The notes under the pieces are model-generated. The model did no database searches and had not been told where the DNA came from. It saw nothing but the letters and a program-made list of their open reading frames with translations. This document shows positions 56,799-63,727 of a DNA stretch of 64,000 nt, in pieces. A program made the translations under genes and the position numbers. Each line of letters starts with the position of its first letter. Within the stretch, counting starts at the first letter, position 1. Source of the stretch: Clostridia bacterium (lineage in GTDB: Bacteria > Bacillota > Clostridia > Oscillospirales > Acutalibacteraceae); the NCBI GenBank assembly GCA_017507805.1, contig JAFWAC010000029.1, positions 82,514 to 146,513 of the forward strand, given 5' to 3'.

Positions 56799-56843
56799 AT
56801 AATCACCGAGAATATTATGCCCGTCAAGCGGAATAAAATGCAA

Positions 56844-56868
56844 AAATGGCAGGGTTATCCTGCCATTT
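56844..56868 (-). promoter_or_regulatory. hairpin in the germination operon leader
   Basis: A 10-bp stem (56844-56853 with 56859-56868) followed on the minus strand by TTTTTG. It lies between an AGGAGG (56871-56876) and the GerAA-like start. The AGGAGG itself would begin only a three-codon frame (ATG GCA GGA TAA). It could be an attenuator, or the leftover of a terminator. Confidence 0.45.
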
Positions 56869-56985
56869 GTTCCTCCTAAAGCGCCCGAGGTTTATATGTT
56901 GTTGCGGAAAAAATAAAGAATCATTGTTTCCGTATCAAAAAAGTATACATTATAATTTCCAAAGGCATCGTAATCGGGAATTATC

Positions 56986-57531
56986 TTAATATATATCAAT
57001 ATTTGAACATTTAGTCTTTATAAATTCAAAAAATTCATTATACTGCTCTTTTGACTCAAAACAAGAAAATGGTAATAAGTAAGACATAATATTGTTCACA
57101 TGAATATAAATTACTTTATTATCAACAATACTTACTCTTTCTATGGCCGAATATTTTTGTTCAGTCTTATTATCAGGCGTTGTTTCAACAAAAACATCCT
57201 CATAAAACTCAATAACGGATGAAGGGGAATATCCCATTTTTCCCTTTTTCTTAAGACTTTTTAAATAAATTTTAAAGAATACAACAGAGAACGGAGAAAG
57301 CAACAACTCAAATATAATCAATAAAATCGCCATTGGAATTATTCCAATAAAAGATTCAAAAGTAAAGCCACCACCATACAATGAGATAGGAATATATATA
57401 CCAATAATTATAGCAATAACAATTCTGAAGGTTATCATCTGCTTTTTTCCATAATATGATCGGAACATCCAGAATTTATGGTAATCCAAATAATCTTGAT
57501 CGTTAATATTGACATTAAATTGAAATTTCAT
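56986..57531 (-). CDS. YcxB-like membrane protein
   Basis: A 181-residue protein with two transmembrane helices (about 38-60 and 66-88) and a C-terminal YcxB-type soluble domain (SVIEFYEDVFVETTPDNKTEQKYSAI, then an IYIHVNNIMSYLLPFSCF segment). YcxB proteins have no known biochemical role. AAGGATGTGAT precedes the ATG. The promoter-like box at 58018-58046 lies upstream across a degenerate DUF559 element and is the best candidate to drive it. Confidence 0.65.
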   Translation of the reverse strand: MKFQFNVNINDQDYLDYHKFWMFRSYYGKKQMITFRIVIAIIIGIYIPISLYGGGFTFESFIGIIPMAILLIIFELLLSPFSVVFFKIYLKSLKKKGKMGYSPSSVIEFYEDVFVETTPDNKTEQKYSAIERVSIVDNKVIYIHVNNIMSYLLPFSCFESKEQYNEFFEFIKTKCSNIDIY

Positions 57532-57590
57532 ATTATCACATCCTTAAATGCATTATATGCTTGTGTCAAGTTAGGGGCACATTCCCCCTC

Positions 57591-57943
57591 GGCTCCCTTT
57601 GACAAGGGTAGATACCCTCACTGCGTGAGGGAAATGTCACAAAGTGACAAAGGGAGACAGCCGCCGTCAGCGGCTGTCAGCGAAGCTGACTGAGGGAGAG
57701 ATTTTTTAACGGTTAAATCTATATATTCACATACATCGCTAAAATTACGGTCAATATCTAAATTGCAAATTTTTAAAACTGTTAAATTAGTAATATCTTA
57801 AAAATTTATATCAAAGTTTTCGTTACCACGGTGTCATATTTTTTCTAAAAGTTTTTGCAAGAGGGATATTAGCTTTATTATATTCTTTCATAGTCTCTCC
57901 CTCCTTCAAAACTTCGTTTTGCCACCTCCCTCGTCAGAGGGAG
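57591..57943 (-). mobile_element. internally deleted copy of the DUF559 terminal-inverted-repeat element
   Basis: Right end CCTCCCTCGTCAGAGGGAGGC (57923-57943) is identical to that of the intact element at 60672-60692. The left end GGCTCCCTTT (57591) is degenerate and carries extra hairpins. Inside are remnants of both ends of the nuclease gene, while about 155 bases of its centre are missing relative to the full copy. It is a MITE-like, non-autonomous derivative. Confidence 0.65.
57660..57891 (-). pseudogene. DUF559 nuclease remnant
   Basis: From the ATG at 57891 the frame reads MKEYNKANIPLAKTFRKNMT, matching the intact DUF559 protein, then meets TAA. A deletion joins codon ~34 to codon ~87, removing the D/ExD nuclease motif. 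The tail ICNLDIDRNFS-DVCEYIDL and KKSLPQSASL is still readable. Confidence 0.8.
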
Positions 57944-58017
57944 GCTTCTCTTTTCAACTTGTGGAAAAGACTTCCACAAGTTGAATTTCCGCATGGCAAC
58001 GAGTATTTGTCAAGTTT

Positions 58018-58046
58018 AATATATCATTTCTTATGAATTTTTTCAA
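58018..58046 (-). promoter_or_regulatory. element-borne promoter, copy 1
   Basis: On the minus strand: TTGAAA (58046-58041), 17 bases, TATATT (58023-58018). Box sequences and spacing are the same as at 60778-60806, although the spacer differs. Confidence 0.6.
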
Positions 58047-58055
58047 GTTGTATAT

Positions 58056-58091
58056 AATAGAGTTATCTTCAAATTTCGGGATAACTCTATT
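58056..58091 (-). terminator. hairpin terminator after the zinc-ribbon gene
   Basis: AATAGAGTTATC (58056-58067) pairs exactly with GATAACTCTATT (58080-58091), 20 bases past the stop of the zinc-ribbon gene. Same stem as at 60819-60854. Probably works on both strands. Confidence 0.65.
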
Positions 58092-58111
58092 ATTATATTT
58101 TGCGCAGACTA

Positions 58112-58477
58112 TTATTTTTTTGTTTTAAAAAGGTTGATAGATATAAAAATACCTAAAATACCTAAACCAATCAAAATTATATCTATTGGACCTGTTAGTC
58201 GCGTTGGTTCTGATGGATCTCTCCATGAATTTTGAGATGAATTTCCACCGCTTTGAATTAAGTCAATTACAGCGCACATGATAATAAATAGCGAAGCTAT
58301 TAACAAAAGTATACCTATTATTGTTTTATTGGTTTTGAAAAAAGTTTTTATATCCTGCCATAAACCGCTTGTTAAATTGCTTTGACTATTAGTAATATCA
58401 TTACATATTCTATTACCGCAGTTTGGGCAAAATGTATTTTCTTTGTCCACAGGATTTCCGCATTTGCTACAAAACAT
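58112..58477 (-). CDS. zinc-ribbon membrane protein
   Basis: A 121-residue protein. The N-terminal zinc ribbon has two CxxC pairs (FCSKCGNPVDKENTFCPNCGN, residues 3-21). A linker and two transmembrane helices follow (about 52-72 and 98-116). Zinc-ribbon/TM proteins of this layout are widespread in Clostridia, with unknown function. A GGGGGG-type site precedes the ATG. Flanked by a BspA-like gene upstream (50 bases). Confidence 0.65.
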   Translation of the reverse strand: MFCSKCGNPVDKENTFCPNCGNRICNDITNSQSNLTSGLWQDIKTFFKTNKTIIGILLLIASLFIIMCAVIDLIQSGGNSSQNSWRDPSEPTRLTGPIDIILIGLGILGIFISINLFKTKK

Positions 58478-58526
58478 TTTTATCCCCCCTTTATCTTAAC
58501 TGATATATAATTAACCATCAAAATAT

Positions 58527-59417
58527 TTAAGGACTATTAAAATGGATTGTCATTGTTTTTATGTTATTGTCTTGAATATTTATTTTATCCCAATCTTCTT
58601 GAGAGCCTTCGTAATATATCTCAAAATCATAATTAAATGAAAATAAAGATTTTTCTATTTTTTCTACACTTTTAGGAATTATAACCTCTTGCAAATTATT
58701 AGCTAAACCAAATGCATTCTCTTTTATAACCTTGATTGTGTCAGGTAATTCAATATGTGTCACTTTTTTGTTATAATCAAATGCATTTTCTCCAATGCTT
58801 TCCACGGTATAATTATATATTTGGCTTGGTATTTCAATAGTACCTTCCATTTGCTCGTCAATTTTTACTATTGATGCTTTGTTGAGAAATACTGTGTATT
58901 CGTATCCTTGCCAATACCATGCATGATTAAAATACAAACACAATGCTAACGCTGAGGTCATTAAGCAAACTATTAAATGCGCTATGCAAAAATGGGCAGT
59001 TCGCAGATATCTCAATACAAAGTCGATTAACCAACTTGCTCCAAAAAGTAAAGCACCGTATAAAAAAGCGAAAAGCACTCTATCTAACCAATGGGAGCCT
59101 GCAACCTCGTCAATCAGTGTCAACAAAACGCTGTACATACAAATTGTTTTAACTGTATCACCAACAATATTAATAATGCGCTTGTTTAAACGAATGCCTA
59201 TGTCGGAAACTAATGTCCTGATTAACACCGAAATTAATGTTGGTACGATAATAACCCATTTATTATTAATTAAAAACATATTTGCGTCTTTTATAAAAAC
59301 AGTTGCAAGAACCAGCAACACTACCATACCCAAACCGCTTCCGATAGAGTTGTATGATACAAAGTGTGCATTACCATTACTGTCTGCGTACACATATCCA
59401 TTTTCTAAATCATTCAT
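58527..59417 (-). CDS. membrane protein with BspA-type leucine-rich repeats
   Basis: A 296-residue protein. About five transmembrane helices occupy residues 25-170. The C-terminal 120 residues are BspA-type leucine-rich repeats (YTVESIGENAFDYNKKVTHIELPDTIKVIKENAF, shortened here as YTVESIGENAFDYN and IKVIKENAFGLANNLQEVII) ending in a YEGSQEDWDKI motif common in LRR_5 proteins. Probably exposes the repeats outside the cell. A TTGACA-18-TATAAT promoter overlapped by GGTTAA repeats lies just upstream, shared with the divergent XRE gene, so repression by that protein is likely. Confidence 0.65.
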   Translation of the reverse strand: MNDLENGYVYADSNGNAHFVSYNSIGSGLGMVVLLVLATVFIKDANMFLINNKWVIIVPTLISVLIRTLVSDIGIRLNKRIINIVGDTVKTICMYSVLLTLIDEVAGSHWLDRVLFAFLYGALLFGASWLIDFVLRYLRTAHFCIAHLIVCLMTSALALCLYFNHAWYWQGYEYTVFLNKASIVKIDEQMEGTIEIPSQIYNYTVESIGENAFDYNKKVTHIELPDTIKVIKENAFGLANNLQEVIIPKSVEKIEKSLFSFNYDFEIYYEGSQEDWDKINIQDNNIKTMTIHFNSP

Positions 59418-59438
59418 TTCTTTTCCCTCCCAATTATA

Positions 59439-59490
59439 TTAACCGATATTGGTTAATATAATTATACACCGCAATCGGTTAATATGTCAA
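59439..59490. promoter_or_regulatory. divergent promoter with GGTTAA operator repeats
   Basis: Minus-strand promoter TTGACA (59490-59485), 18 bases, TATAAT (59466-59461) reads into the BspA-like gene. A TTAACC...GGTTAA palindrome (59439-59444, 59451-59456) sits just past the -10 box, and another GGTTAATAT (59477-59485) sits between the boxes. Their context ATYGGTTAATAT is the same, which fits binding by the adjacent XRE repressor. Confidence 0.6.
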
Positions 59491-59509
59491 TAGGGAGGAT
59501 TGATTTTTT

Positions 59510-59710
59510 ATGATTTCCTATGATAAATTATGGCAAACAATGAAAGAAAAAGGTGTTACACAATACACACTTATCAAAAAATACAATATCAGCCCTGCAC
59601 AAATCACACGATTAAAGCGAAACGAAAGTGTCAGTACACATACAATAGAAATGTTTTGTAAGATTTTAGACTGTAATGTCGAGGATGTTATGCAGTATAT
59701 AAAAGATTAA
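59510..59710 (+). CDS. small XRE/Cro-type transcriptional regulator
   Basis: A 66-residue protein consisting of one helix-turn-helix of the Cro/C1 YozG kind: YDKLWQTMKEKGVTQYTLI, then ISPAQITRLKRNESVSTHTI, then LDCNVEDVMQYI. AGGGAGG gives a strong start. Divergent from the membrane LRR gene and separated by 92 bases containing repeated GGTTAA sites, so it probably represses that gene and itself. A hairpin terminator follows immediately. Confidence 0.8.
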   Translation: MISYDKLWQTMKEKGVTQYTLIKKYNISPAQITRLKRNESVSTHTIEMFCKILDCNVEDVMQYIKD

Positions 59711-59735
59711 AAAAGCCGTGAAATTCACGGCTTTT
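59711..59735 (+). terminator. terminator of the XRE gene
   Basis: A 12-bp stem, AAAAGCCGTGAA (59711-59722) with TTCACGGCTTTT (59724-59735), starting right after the stop codon. Confidence 0.85.
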
Positions 59736-59877
59736 GTTATATCATATCGTGGTGTATTATAGCTAATTGTGGCGAAGCCACACCGAACCTATTACCTCTT
59801 ACTTCTTACATATTACTTCCCAAAAATCCCGTAGAATTTTGGTTGAGGTAAGAGTGAATAGGTAAGAAGTAAAAAGT

Positions 59878-59911
59878 AAAAATCCCGCCCACTATCGTGA
59901 ACAGGATTTTT
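59878..59911 (-). terminator. terminator of the small membrane gene at 59957
   Basis: AAAAATCC (59878-59885) pairs with GGATTTTT (59904-59911), followed on the minus strand by a T-rich run. It lies 46 bases past the stop at 59957. Confidence 0.6.
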
Positions 59912-59956
59912 GGGACCGACACTCAAAATGGAACCGGTCGAAAAACCTGTTTTTCT

Positions 59957-60184
59957 TTACTTTTTAAATATTTTCAAAAACAATGTGCAAAGTAAACCCA
60001 ACGCTCCCAAAACAATCATTAAGATGGGAACTGATTTATCTTCATTTATATCTTCTTTGAAACTAAATAGATACCACAGACCAACAGCTAAAACTAATAC
60101 CGAAATAATTAAACTTATTATGAAAAACAATTTTGGGTGTTTCTTTTCTAATTCTTCTAAATATGGATTTGTTTTAAAAGCCAT
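59957..60184 (-). CDS. small two-helix membrane protein
   Basis: A 75-residue protein with a charged N-terminus, two transmembrane helices (about 18-41 and 54-71) and a KIFKK end. AGGCGGTGATGAT precedes the ATG. No family recognised. Its leader (ATATGCTTGTGT and the sequence up to the ribosome binding site) resembles that of the YcxB-like gene at 57531, and an intact DUF559 element sits directly upstream. Confidence 0.55.
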   Translation of the reverse strand: MAFKTNPYLEELEKKHPKLFFIISLIISVLVLAVGLWYLFSFKEDINEDKSVPILMIVLGALGLLCTLFLKIFKK

Positions 60185-60235
60185 ATCATCACCGCCTTTA
60201 AGTGTAGTATATGCTTGTGTTAAACGAGGAACAAA

Positions 60236-60637
60236 TTACCTCTTGGCTCCCTCTGACGAGGGAGCTGTCAGCGAGGCTGACTGAGGGAGAGATTTTTTAA
60301 CAGCTAAATCTATATACTCACATACTCCGCTAAAATTACGGTCAATATCTAAATTACAAATTCTTAAAACCGTTAAATTCATCTCTTTTAACTCTTTTGT
60401 ACGGACTTCATCTTTTTCTGTTTGTTTGGCAGTATAATGTCCACCACCATCAAGTTCAACAACAAGTCTTGCTTTAGCACAATAGAAATCTGCTATGTAA
60501 TTACCAATAGCTTTTTGTCTTTGAAATCTTATAGGGTAATATCTTAAAAACTCATACCAAAGTTTTCGTTCCCAAGGTGTCATATTTTTCCTTAAAGTTT
60601 TTGCAAGAGGGATATTGGCTCTATTATATTCTTTCAT
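60236..60637 (-). CDS. DUF559 / Vsr-like endonuclease domain protein
   Basis: A 133-residue protein of the DUF559 type, related to Vsr-fold PD-(D/E)xK nucleases. The motif I-A-D50-F-Y-C...LVVE61-L-D63-GGGHY contains the expected acidic residues, preceded by TPWERKLWYEFLR and followed by LTVLRICNLDI. ATG 60637 with GGAGGGAGAG upstream is the natural start. The longer frame to 60706 only reads through the repeat. The last 15 residues are encoded by the left terminal repeat itself. The gene is enclosed by inverted repeats, and a deleted copy lies at 57660. It may be the mobility function of this small element, by analogy with repeat-associated transposases. This is inference. Confidence 0.75.
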   Translation of the reverse strand: MKEYNRANIPLAKTLRKNMTPWERKLWYEFLRYYPIRFQRQKAIGNYIADFYCAKARLVVELDGGGHYTAKQTEKDEVRTKELKEMNLTVLRICNLDIDRNFSGVCEYIDLAVKKSLPQSASLTAPSSEGAKR

Positions 60638-60692
60638 TTTCTCTCCCTCCGTCAAAACTAAAGTTTTGCCACCTCCCTCGTCAGAGGGAGGC
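60245..60692 (-). mobile_element. DUF559 nuclease element with terminal inverted repeats
   Basis: GGCTCCCTCTGACGAGGGAG (60245-60264) and its near-exact inverse at 60673-60692 bracket the nuclease gene. Each end also contains its own CTCCCTC/GAGGGAG hairpin. Outside the right end the copy shares a further 160 or so bases (hairpin 60717-60739, promoter 60778-60806, stem 60819-60854) with the deleted copy at 57591. No target-site duplication was identified. Confidence 0.6.
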
Positions 60693-60777
60693 TTGGTTGT
60701 CAGCAAACATCGTAACTCGTGGAAGTCATTTCCACAAGTTGAATTTTCCGCATAACAACAAGCATTTTCTTATATTT

Positions 60778-60806
60778 AATATAACATTTTTTATTATCAT
60801 TTTCAA
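60778..60806 (-). promoter_or_regulatory. element-borne promoter, copy 2
   Basis: Minus strand: TTGAAA (60806-60801), 17 bases, TATATT (60783-60778). It would transcribe the DUF559 gene and then the membrane gene at 60184. Confidence 0.65.
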
Positions 60807-60818
60807 GTTATATATACA

Positions 60819-60854
60819 AATAGAGTTATCCCGAAAATACGAGATAACTCTATT
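60819..60854. terminator. hairpin terminator, same stem as at 58056
   Basis: AATAGAGTTATC (60819-60830) with GATAACTCTATT (60843-60854) and a TTTTTG tail on the plus strand. It lies upstream of the element promoter and past the stop of the gene at 60960. Confidence 0.65.
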
Positions 60855-60959
60855 TTTGATTGTATGACAAAAATCATACTGATACATTGAAAATCATACT
60901 AAAGAAAATGCAGTTAAAAACTTTGTTTTTAAGCAGTAAATATGCCAAAAGTATGACGG

Positions 60960-61400
60960 TTATTCCTGCCTTGCCTTTTTCTTTTTCAAATTCTCCTTAA
61001 TTATGTCTATAACCCAAAATACAAAAGTGACTATTATTCCCGTTTGCAAGGTGAATATCGTATTATTAACAAAGTCAAAAGTTCTCGTCATAATTATGAT
61101 ATAGCAAACGGGAGCAATAAGAGAAACCAAAAAAACAATTATATGTTTCTTTCTGCCTGTAACCGTTTTCTTGCTAAAAAAACGAAGTATAATTTTATAT
61201 ATAAAGACAACGACAAATGACAATATAAGTGATGGAACAAAAGTATTTACAAGAGCTATTATAAAAAAGGGGTCACTAATCATTAATCTAAAATACATTG
61301 CTCCGTTTGATGTGTTTAAAACGAAATAGATAACAGAAATAAAACTTAAGCATAAAAAAGGTATTAAAAACCACAAAAATTCTTTAAATTTATTCGTCAC
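60960..61400 (-). CDS. four-helix membrane protein, unknown
   Basis: A 146-residue protein with four transmembrane helices (about 7-28, 42-68, 85-105 and 112-133) and a Lys-rich C-terminus. GTG start with AAGGAGA five to ten bases upstream. No family was recognised. It is isolated between repeats, and the AT-rich composition agrees with the neighbouring small membrane genes rather than with the tRNA side. Confidence 0.55.
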   Translation of the reverse strand: MTNKFKEFLWFLIPFLCLSFISVIYFVLNTSNGAMYFRLMISDPFFIIALVNTFVPSLILSFVVVFIYKIILRFFSKKTVTGRKKHIIVFLVSLIAPVCYIIIMTRTFDFVNNTIFTLQTGIIVTFVFWVIDIIKENLKKKKARQE

Positions 61401-61492
61401 AACTTATCTCCTTAGTATAATTATTCTATCATATTTACAAATTCATTTCAATGGTCTTTTTGTCCCTATTGTAGCACAAGCATAGCATAAAA

Positions 61493-61679
61493 GCGACAAA
61501 GTCGCAAGTATAAGTGAAATCGTGCTATCGCACGGTGAAATCAAAGGCTTTCGCCTTTGGTGAAATATTTTGCTAACGCAAAATGTGAAATTAAATCCAC
61601 CCACCGCCGCAGCGATTTCACTCGAGCGAAGCGAGAATTTCACATTGCGAAGCAATATTTCACCCACCCGTTAGGGTGG
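61493..61679. repeat. array of short hairpins separated by GTGAAAT / ATTTCAC
   Basis: At least five near-perfect hairpins follow one another: 61493-61505, 61521-61534, 61542-61559, 61567-61584 and, after a central spacer, 61644-61656 and 61664-61679. A weaker stem lies at about 61621-61635. On the left the spacer is GTGAAAT (61514, 61535, 61560, 61585). On the right it is ATTTCAC (61615, 61637, 61657). The spacers therefore invert around a centre at about 61600, and TAAATCCACCC (61591) pairs with GGGTGGATTTA (61674). It is not a CRISPR array since units differ and carry stems. Function unknown. Confidence 0.7.
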
Positions 61680-61688
61680 ATTTAGTTG

Positions 61689-61722
61689 AAAAAAGGACTT
61701 CACGAAAGTGAAGTCCTTTTTT
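61689..61722 (-). terminator. terminator of tRNA-Cys
   Basis: A perfect 15-bp stem (61689-61703 with 61708-61722) with a GAAA/TTTC loop and flanking T/A runs, immediately past the tRNA 3' end on the minus strand. Confidence 0.9.
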
Positions 61723-61723
61723 C

Positions 61724-61798
61724 TGGAGGTGCCACCCAGATTTGAACTGGGGAATAACGGTTTTGCAGACCGTGGCCTTACCACTTGGCTATGGCACC
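61724..61798 (-). tRNA. trnC: tRNA-Cys (anticodon GCA)
   Basis: Reads on the minus strand from GGTGCC (61798) to an encoded CCA (61726-61724). The acceptor stem GGTGCCA pairs with TGGCACC. The anticodon loop CTGCAAA gives GCA. The T arm is CCCAG-TTCAAAT-CTGGG. The D arm contains AGCCAAGTGGTAAGGC. Length 75 bases including CCA. A strong terminator follows. Confidence 0.95.
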
Positions 61799-62050
61799 GA
61801 TTTGGTTGCGGGAATGATTATAGCAGAGAAAAAGGGATTTGTCAAGGCTGATTTTCGCTTTTTTCGCATTCTTTTCCATTTGTAAAAAGGGAAAAGAATG
61901 CCCCCTCGGAGCGGGTAGGCTACGAGGGGGATTTTTCCTTTACGGTTTTCGGGAAAAGCGCAGAATGGCGTATCGGACTTATGTCCTCTCGCTCGCTCCA
62001 CGGCGTTGCCGTTCTGTGCCGTTTCGGGTTGATACCGCTTTCCGTTTCCG
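61799..62050. other. intergenic region, compositional boundary
   Basis: No gene. It contains the CCCCCTCG...CGAGGGGG terminator and is the point where the sequence becomes visibly more GC-rich going right. Confidence 0.5.
61901..61930. terminator. terminator of the ceramidase-like gene
   Basis: CCCCCTCG (61901-61908) pairs with CGAGGGGG (61923-61930). T-rich sequence lies on both sides, so it may act in either direction. It lies about 120 bases past the stop at 62051. Confidence 0.7.
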
Positions 62051-63424
62051 TTATTTCAGACGCTCCAGAAGGGAAAGCATTCCGTCCACCAAAACGTTAT
62101 CAACGCCCTTTTTGTAGCTGGACGTGACCGTTTCATAGCCGCCCTCGTCGTATGCTTTTTCCGTGCCGATATAGCCGCAGGCGGCGTTGGTCTGGGCGCA
62201 GAGCATCATGGTGTCAAAGGGGGATTCCCGGTAGATCCTGCGGCCGATTTCCGTGAAGGGCTCTCCGGGGAGACCGGCGAAAACGAAATCACCGATCCGC
62301 AGTGCATAAACGGAATAGGGGAAGGACTCGGGTGCGTCCTTCATCCGAATGATGCGCCGCGCTTCCGGTACGCTCATATTGAAACCGCTTATTTTTTGCT
62401 TGCTCCCTCCCGCTTTTTGTTCATTGTAGGAAGCGAGATAGGCTTCCTGCACCTTGAGTGCTACGTCCAAGCGGCTGCATTCGCGGTTGGAGGGGAGGGC
62501 AAGCTCCAGTGCGCCGAAGCGAACCGCTCCGAGGGGAAGCGCTCGAGCACGGTCGCATACGCTTAAAATTTGCTCTGCAATCACTCTGCCCATATAGCGT
62601 GCGTGCGCAGCCCGTTGGATGGGATCCTCTTCCGCTTTTCCTTTTCCGACGATGCCGGAGCTCGGTGCCAGAGGGTTGAGATGGTTTACGTCGCCCTGAG
62701 GTCCCAGAAGGAACATACAACGGCTTTCGGGAATGGCGCTTTCCAGAATGGAGCATACGAAGCCGGGGTAGTCGGCGCAGATGTGTTCCCCTCCGACCGT
62801 GTCTGCGTGGGTGCCGAAATGAACCAGATAAAGATCCTCGGCGCCCTCTCTGACGATCTTCAAAAGGCGCAGCTCCTCGTTGGGCTCTCCCAAGGGGTGG
62901 TCGATGTTCGGATCCATGGCGCGGGGGTTGGTTTTGGTGCTACCGTCCTTCATACGGTAGCGACGGATAAAGGAGATGCCCTTTGCCTCGGTTTTTGCGT
63001 AAAAGATCTCGGCGGGCACCAAGGTGCTGTTCGCTTCCAGGCCTGCGGCCACGGCGCGAAGCTTCAGCATGGCAATGTAATTGGGGTCTGCCGGGGTGTC
63101 GGAAGCAAAATCCTTGTTTGTCAAGGGGCCCGTGTGGGTATGAGAAAGGTTGATGAGAATGGCGTCGGGATTCATACCGACGTTTTCCGCTACAAGGGTA
63201 CGGATCTCGGTGCAAAGCTCCTTGGTCATAAGGCAAAGATCCATGGTGAGCAAAAGGGCCTTTTCCCCCTCCGCCTCGAACATTGCGGCACGGATCATCA
63301 GGGGGCTGATGACGCCCTTGGCGCGACGGGGCTTGTAATAGCCCACGAGAGGGCTTCCCAGAGGCGGCGTGATATCCTGCCTTCCAAAGCCGCACCGAAG
63401 CAAGATGGTTTTTTCTTGATCCAT
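62051..63424 (-). CDS. neutral/alkaline ceramidase-family protein
   Basis: A 457-residue protein without a signal peptide. It resembles the N-terminal catalytic region of neutral/alkaline non-lysosomal ceramidases: GFGRQDITPPLGSPLVGYY, INLSHTHTGP (zinc-binding HxH), HFGTHADTVGG and FLLGPQGDVNHLNP, then VFAGLPGEPFTEIG. Family enzymes hydrolyse N-acyl bonds. Many bacterial members are short, intracellular and uncharacterised, so the substrate is open. ATG 63424 has AGGAGG; the longer frame to 63565 runs through the promoter. Codon use is more GC-rich than in the glycan locus. Confidence 0.75.
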   Translation of the reverse strand: MDQEKTILLRCGFGRQDITPPLGSPLVGYYKPRRAKGVISPLMIRAAMFEAEGEKALLLTMDLCLMTKELCTEIRTLVAENVGMNPDAILINLSHTHTGPLTNKDFASDTPADPNYIAMLKLRAVAAGLEANSTLVPAEIFYAKTEAKGISFIRRYRMKDGSTKTNPRAMDPNIDHPLGEPNEELRLLKIVREGAEDLYLVHFGTHADTVGGEHICADYPGFVCSILESAIPESRCMFLLGPQGDVNHLNPLAPSSGIVGKGKAEEDPIQRAAHARYMGRVIAEQILSVCDRARALPLGAVRFGALELALPSNRECSRLDVALKVQEAYLASYNEQKAGGSKQKISGFNMSVPEARRIIRMKDAPESFPYSVYALRIGDFVFAGLPGEPFTEIGRRIYRESPFDTMMLCAQTNAACGYIGTEKAYDEGGYETVTSSYKKGVDNVLVDGMLSLLERLK

Positions 63425-63467
63425 TTCGTTTCCTCCTTTTTTCTTTTGGAGCGATTGATTTGCTGAC

Positions 63468-63496
63468 ATTCTATCTATTTTGGCTTGAAATGTCAA
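63468..63496 (-). promoter_or_regulatory. promoter of the ceramidase-like gene
   Basis: Minus strand: TTGACA (63496-63491), 17 bases, TAGAAT (63473-63468), about 45 bases before the ATG. Divergent from the ileS promoter. Confidence 0.7.
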
Positions 63497-63597
63497 TGCT
63501 TTCGGAAGGATTCCGACGCTTTTTTCCATTCGAAAAAAGGAAGGAAAGCCGAAGCAAAAATGCACTTGCTTCTTTGGGGCTTTTTGTTGCTTTCTCC

Positions 63598-63626
63598 TTG
63601 ACTTTTCTACCTATATATGATAAATT
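63598..63626 (+). promoter_or_regulatory. promoter of ileS
   Basis: TTGACT (63598-63603), 17 bases, TAAATT (63621-63626). The leader of about 95 bases has a small AGCACC/GGTGCT stem (63683-63698) followed by TTTT. It lacks the GGTGG-ACCGCG core of a T-box, which often controls ileS in Firmicutes. Confidence 0.65.
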
Positions 63627-63727
63627 ACAATGGTGAAGATGGGGGCAAGCGGCATTTTTTGCCTCCGCGACATTGGAGAATGAGCACCGAAGGGTGCTTT
63701 TGGGAAAGAAGCAAAAGGAGGTTTTCC

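Larger units (their letters stand above)
57532..58111. other. leader with a degenerate repeat element
   Basis: Occupied by the deleted DUF559 element (57591-57943), a CTTGTGGAA...TTCCACAAG hairpin at 57958-57980, a TTGAAA-17-TATATT promoter (minus) at 58018-58046 and a terminator hairpin at 58056-58091. The whole stretch is homologous to 60185-60860. Confidence 0.7.

Noticed and set aside
61443-61667. 74-codon open frame over the hairpin array
   Set aside because: The frame is a by-product of the GTGAAAT hairpins.
61493-61679. CRISPR array
   Set aside because: Repeats are only 7 bases, invert in the middle, and the variable units are themselves hairpins; no cas genes are present.
62570-63466. 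298-codon plus-strand open frame
   Set aside because: Antisense shadow of the ceramidase-family gene, a common effect of GC-rich third positions.
63627-63727. T-box riboswitch before ileS
   Set aside because: The leader is only about 100 bases and lacks the GGTGG-ACCGCG antiterminator core; only a small stem is present.
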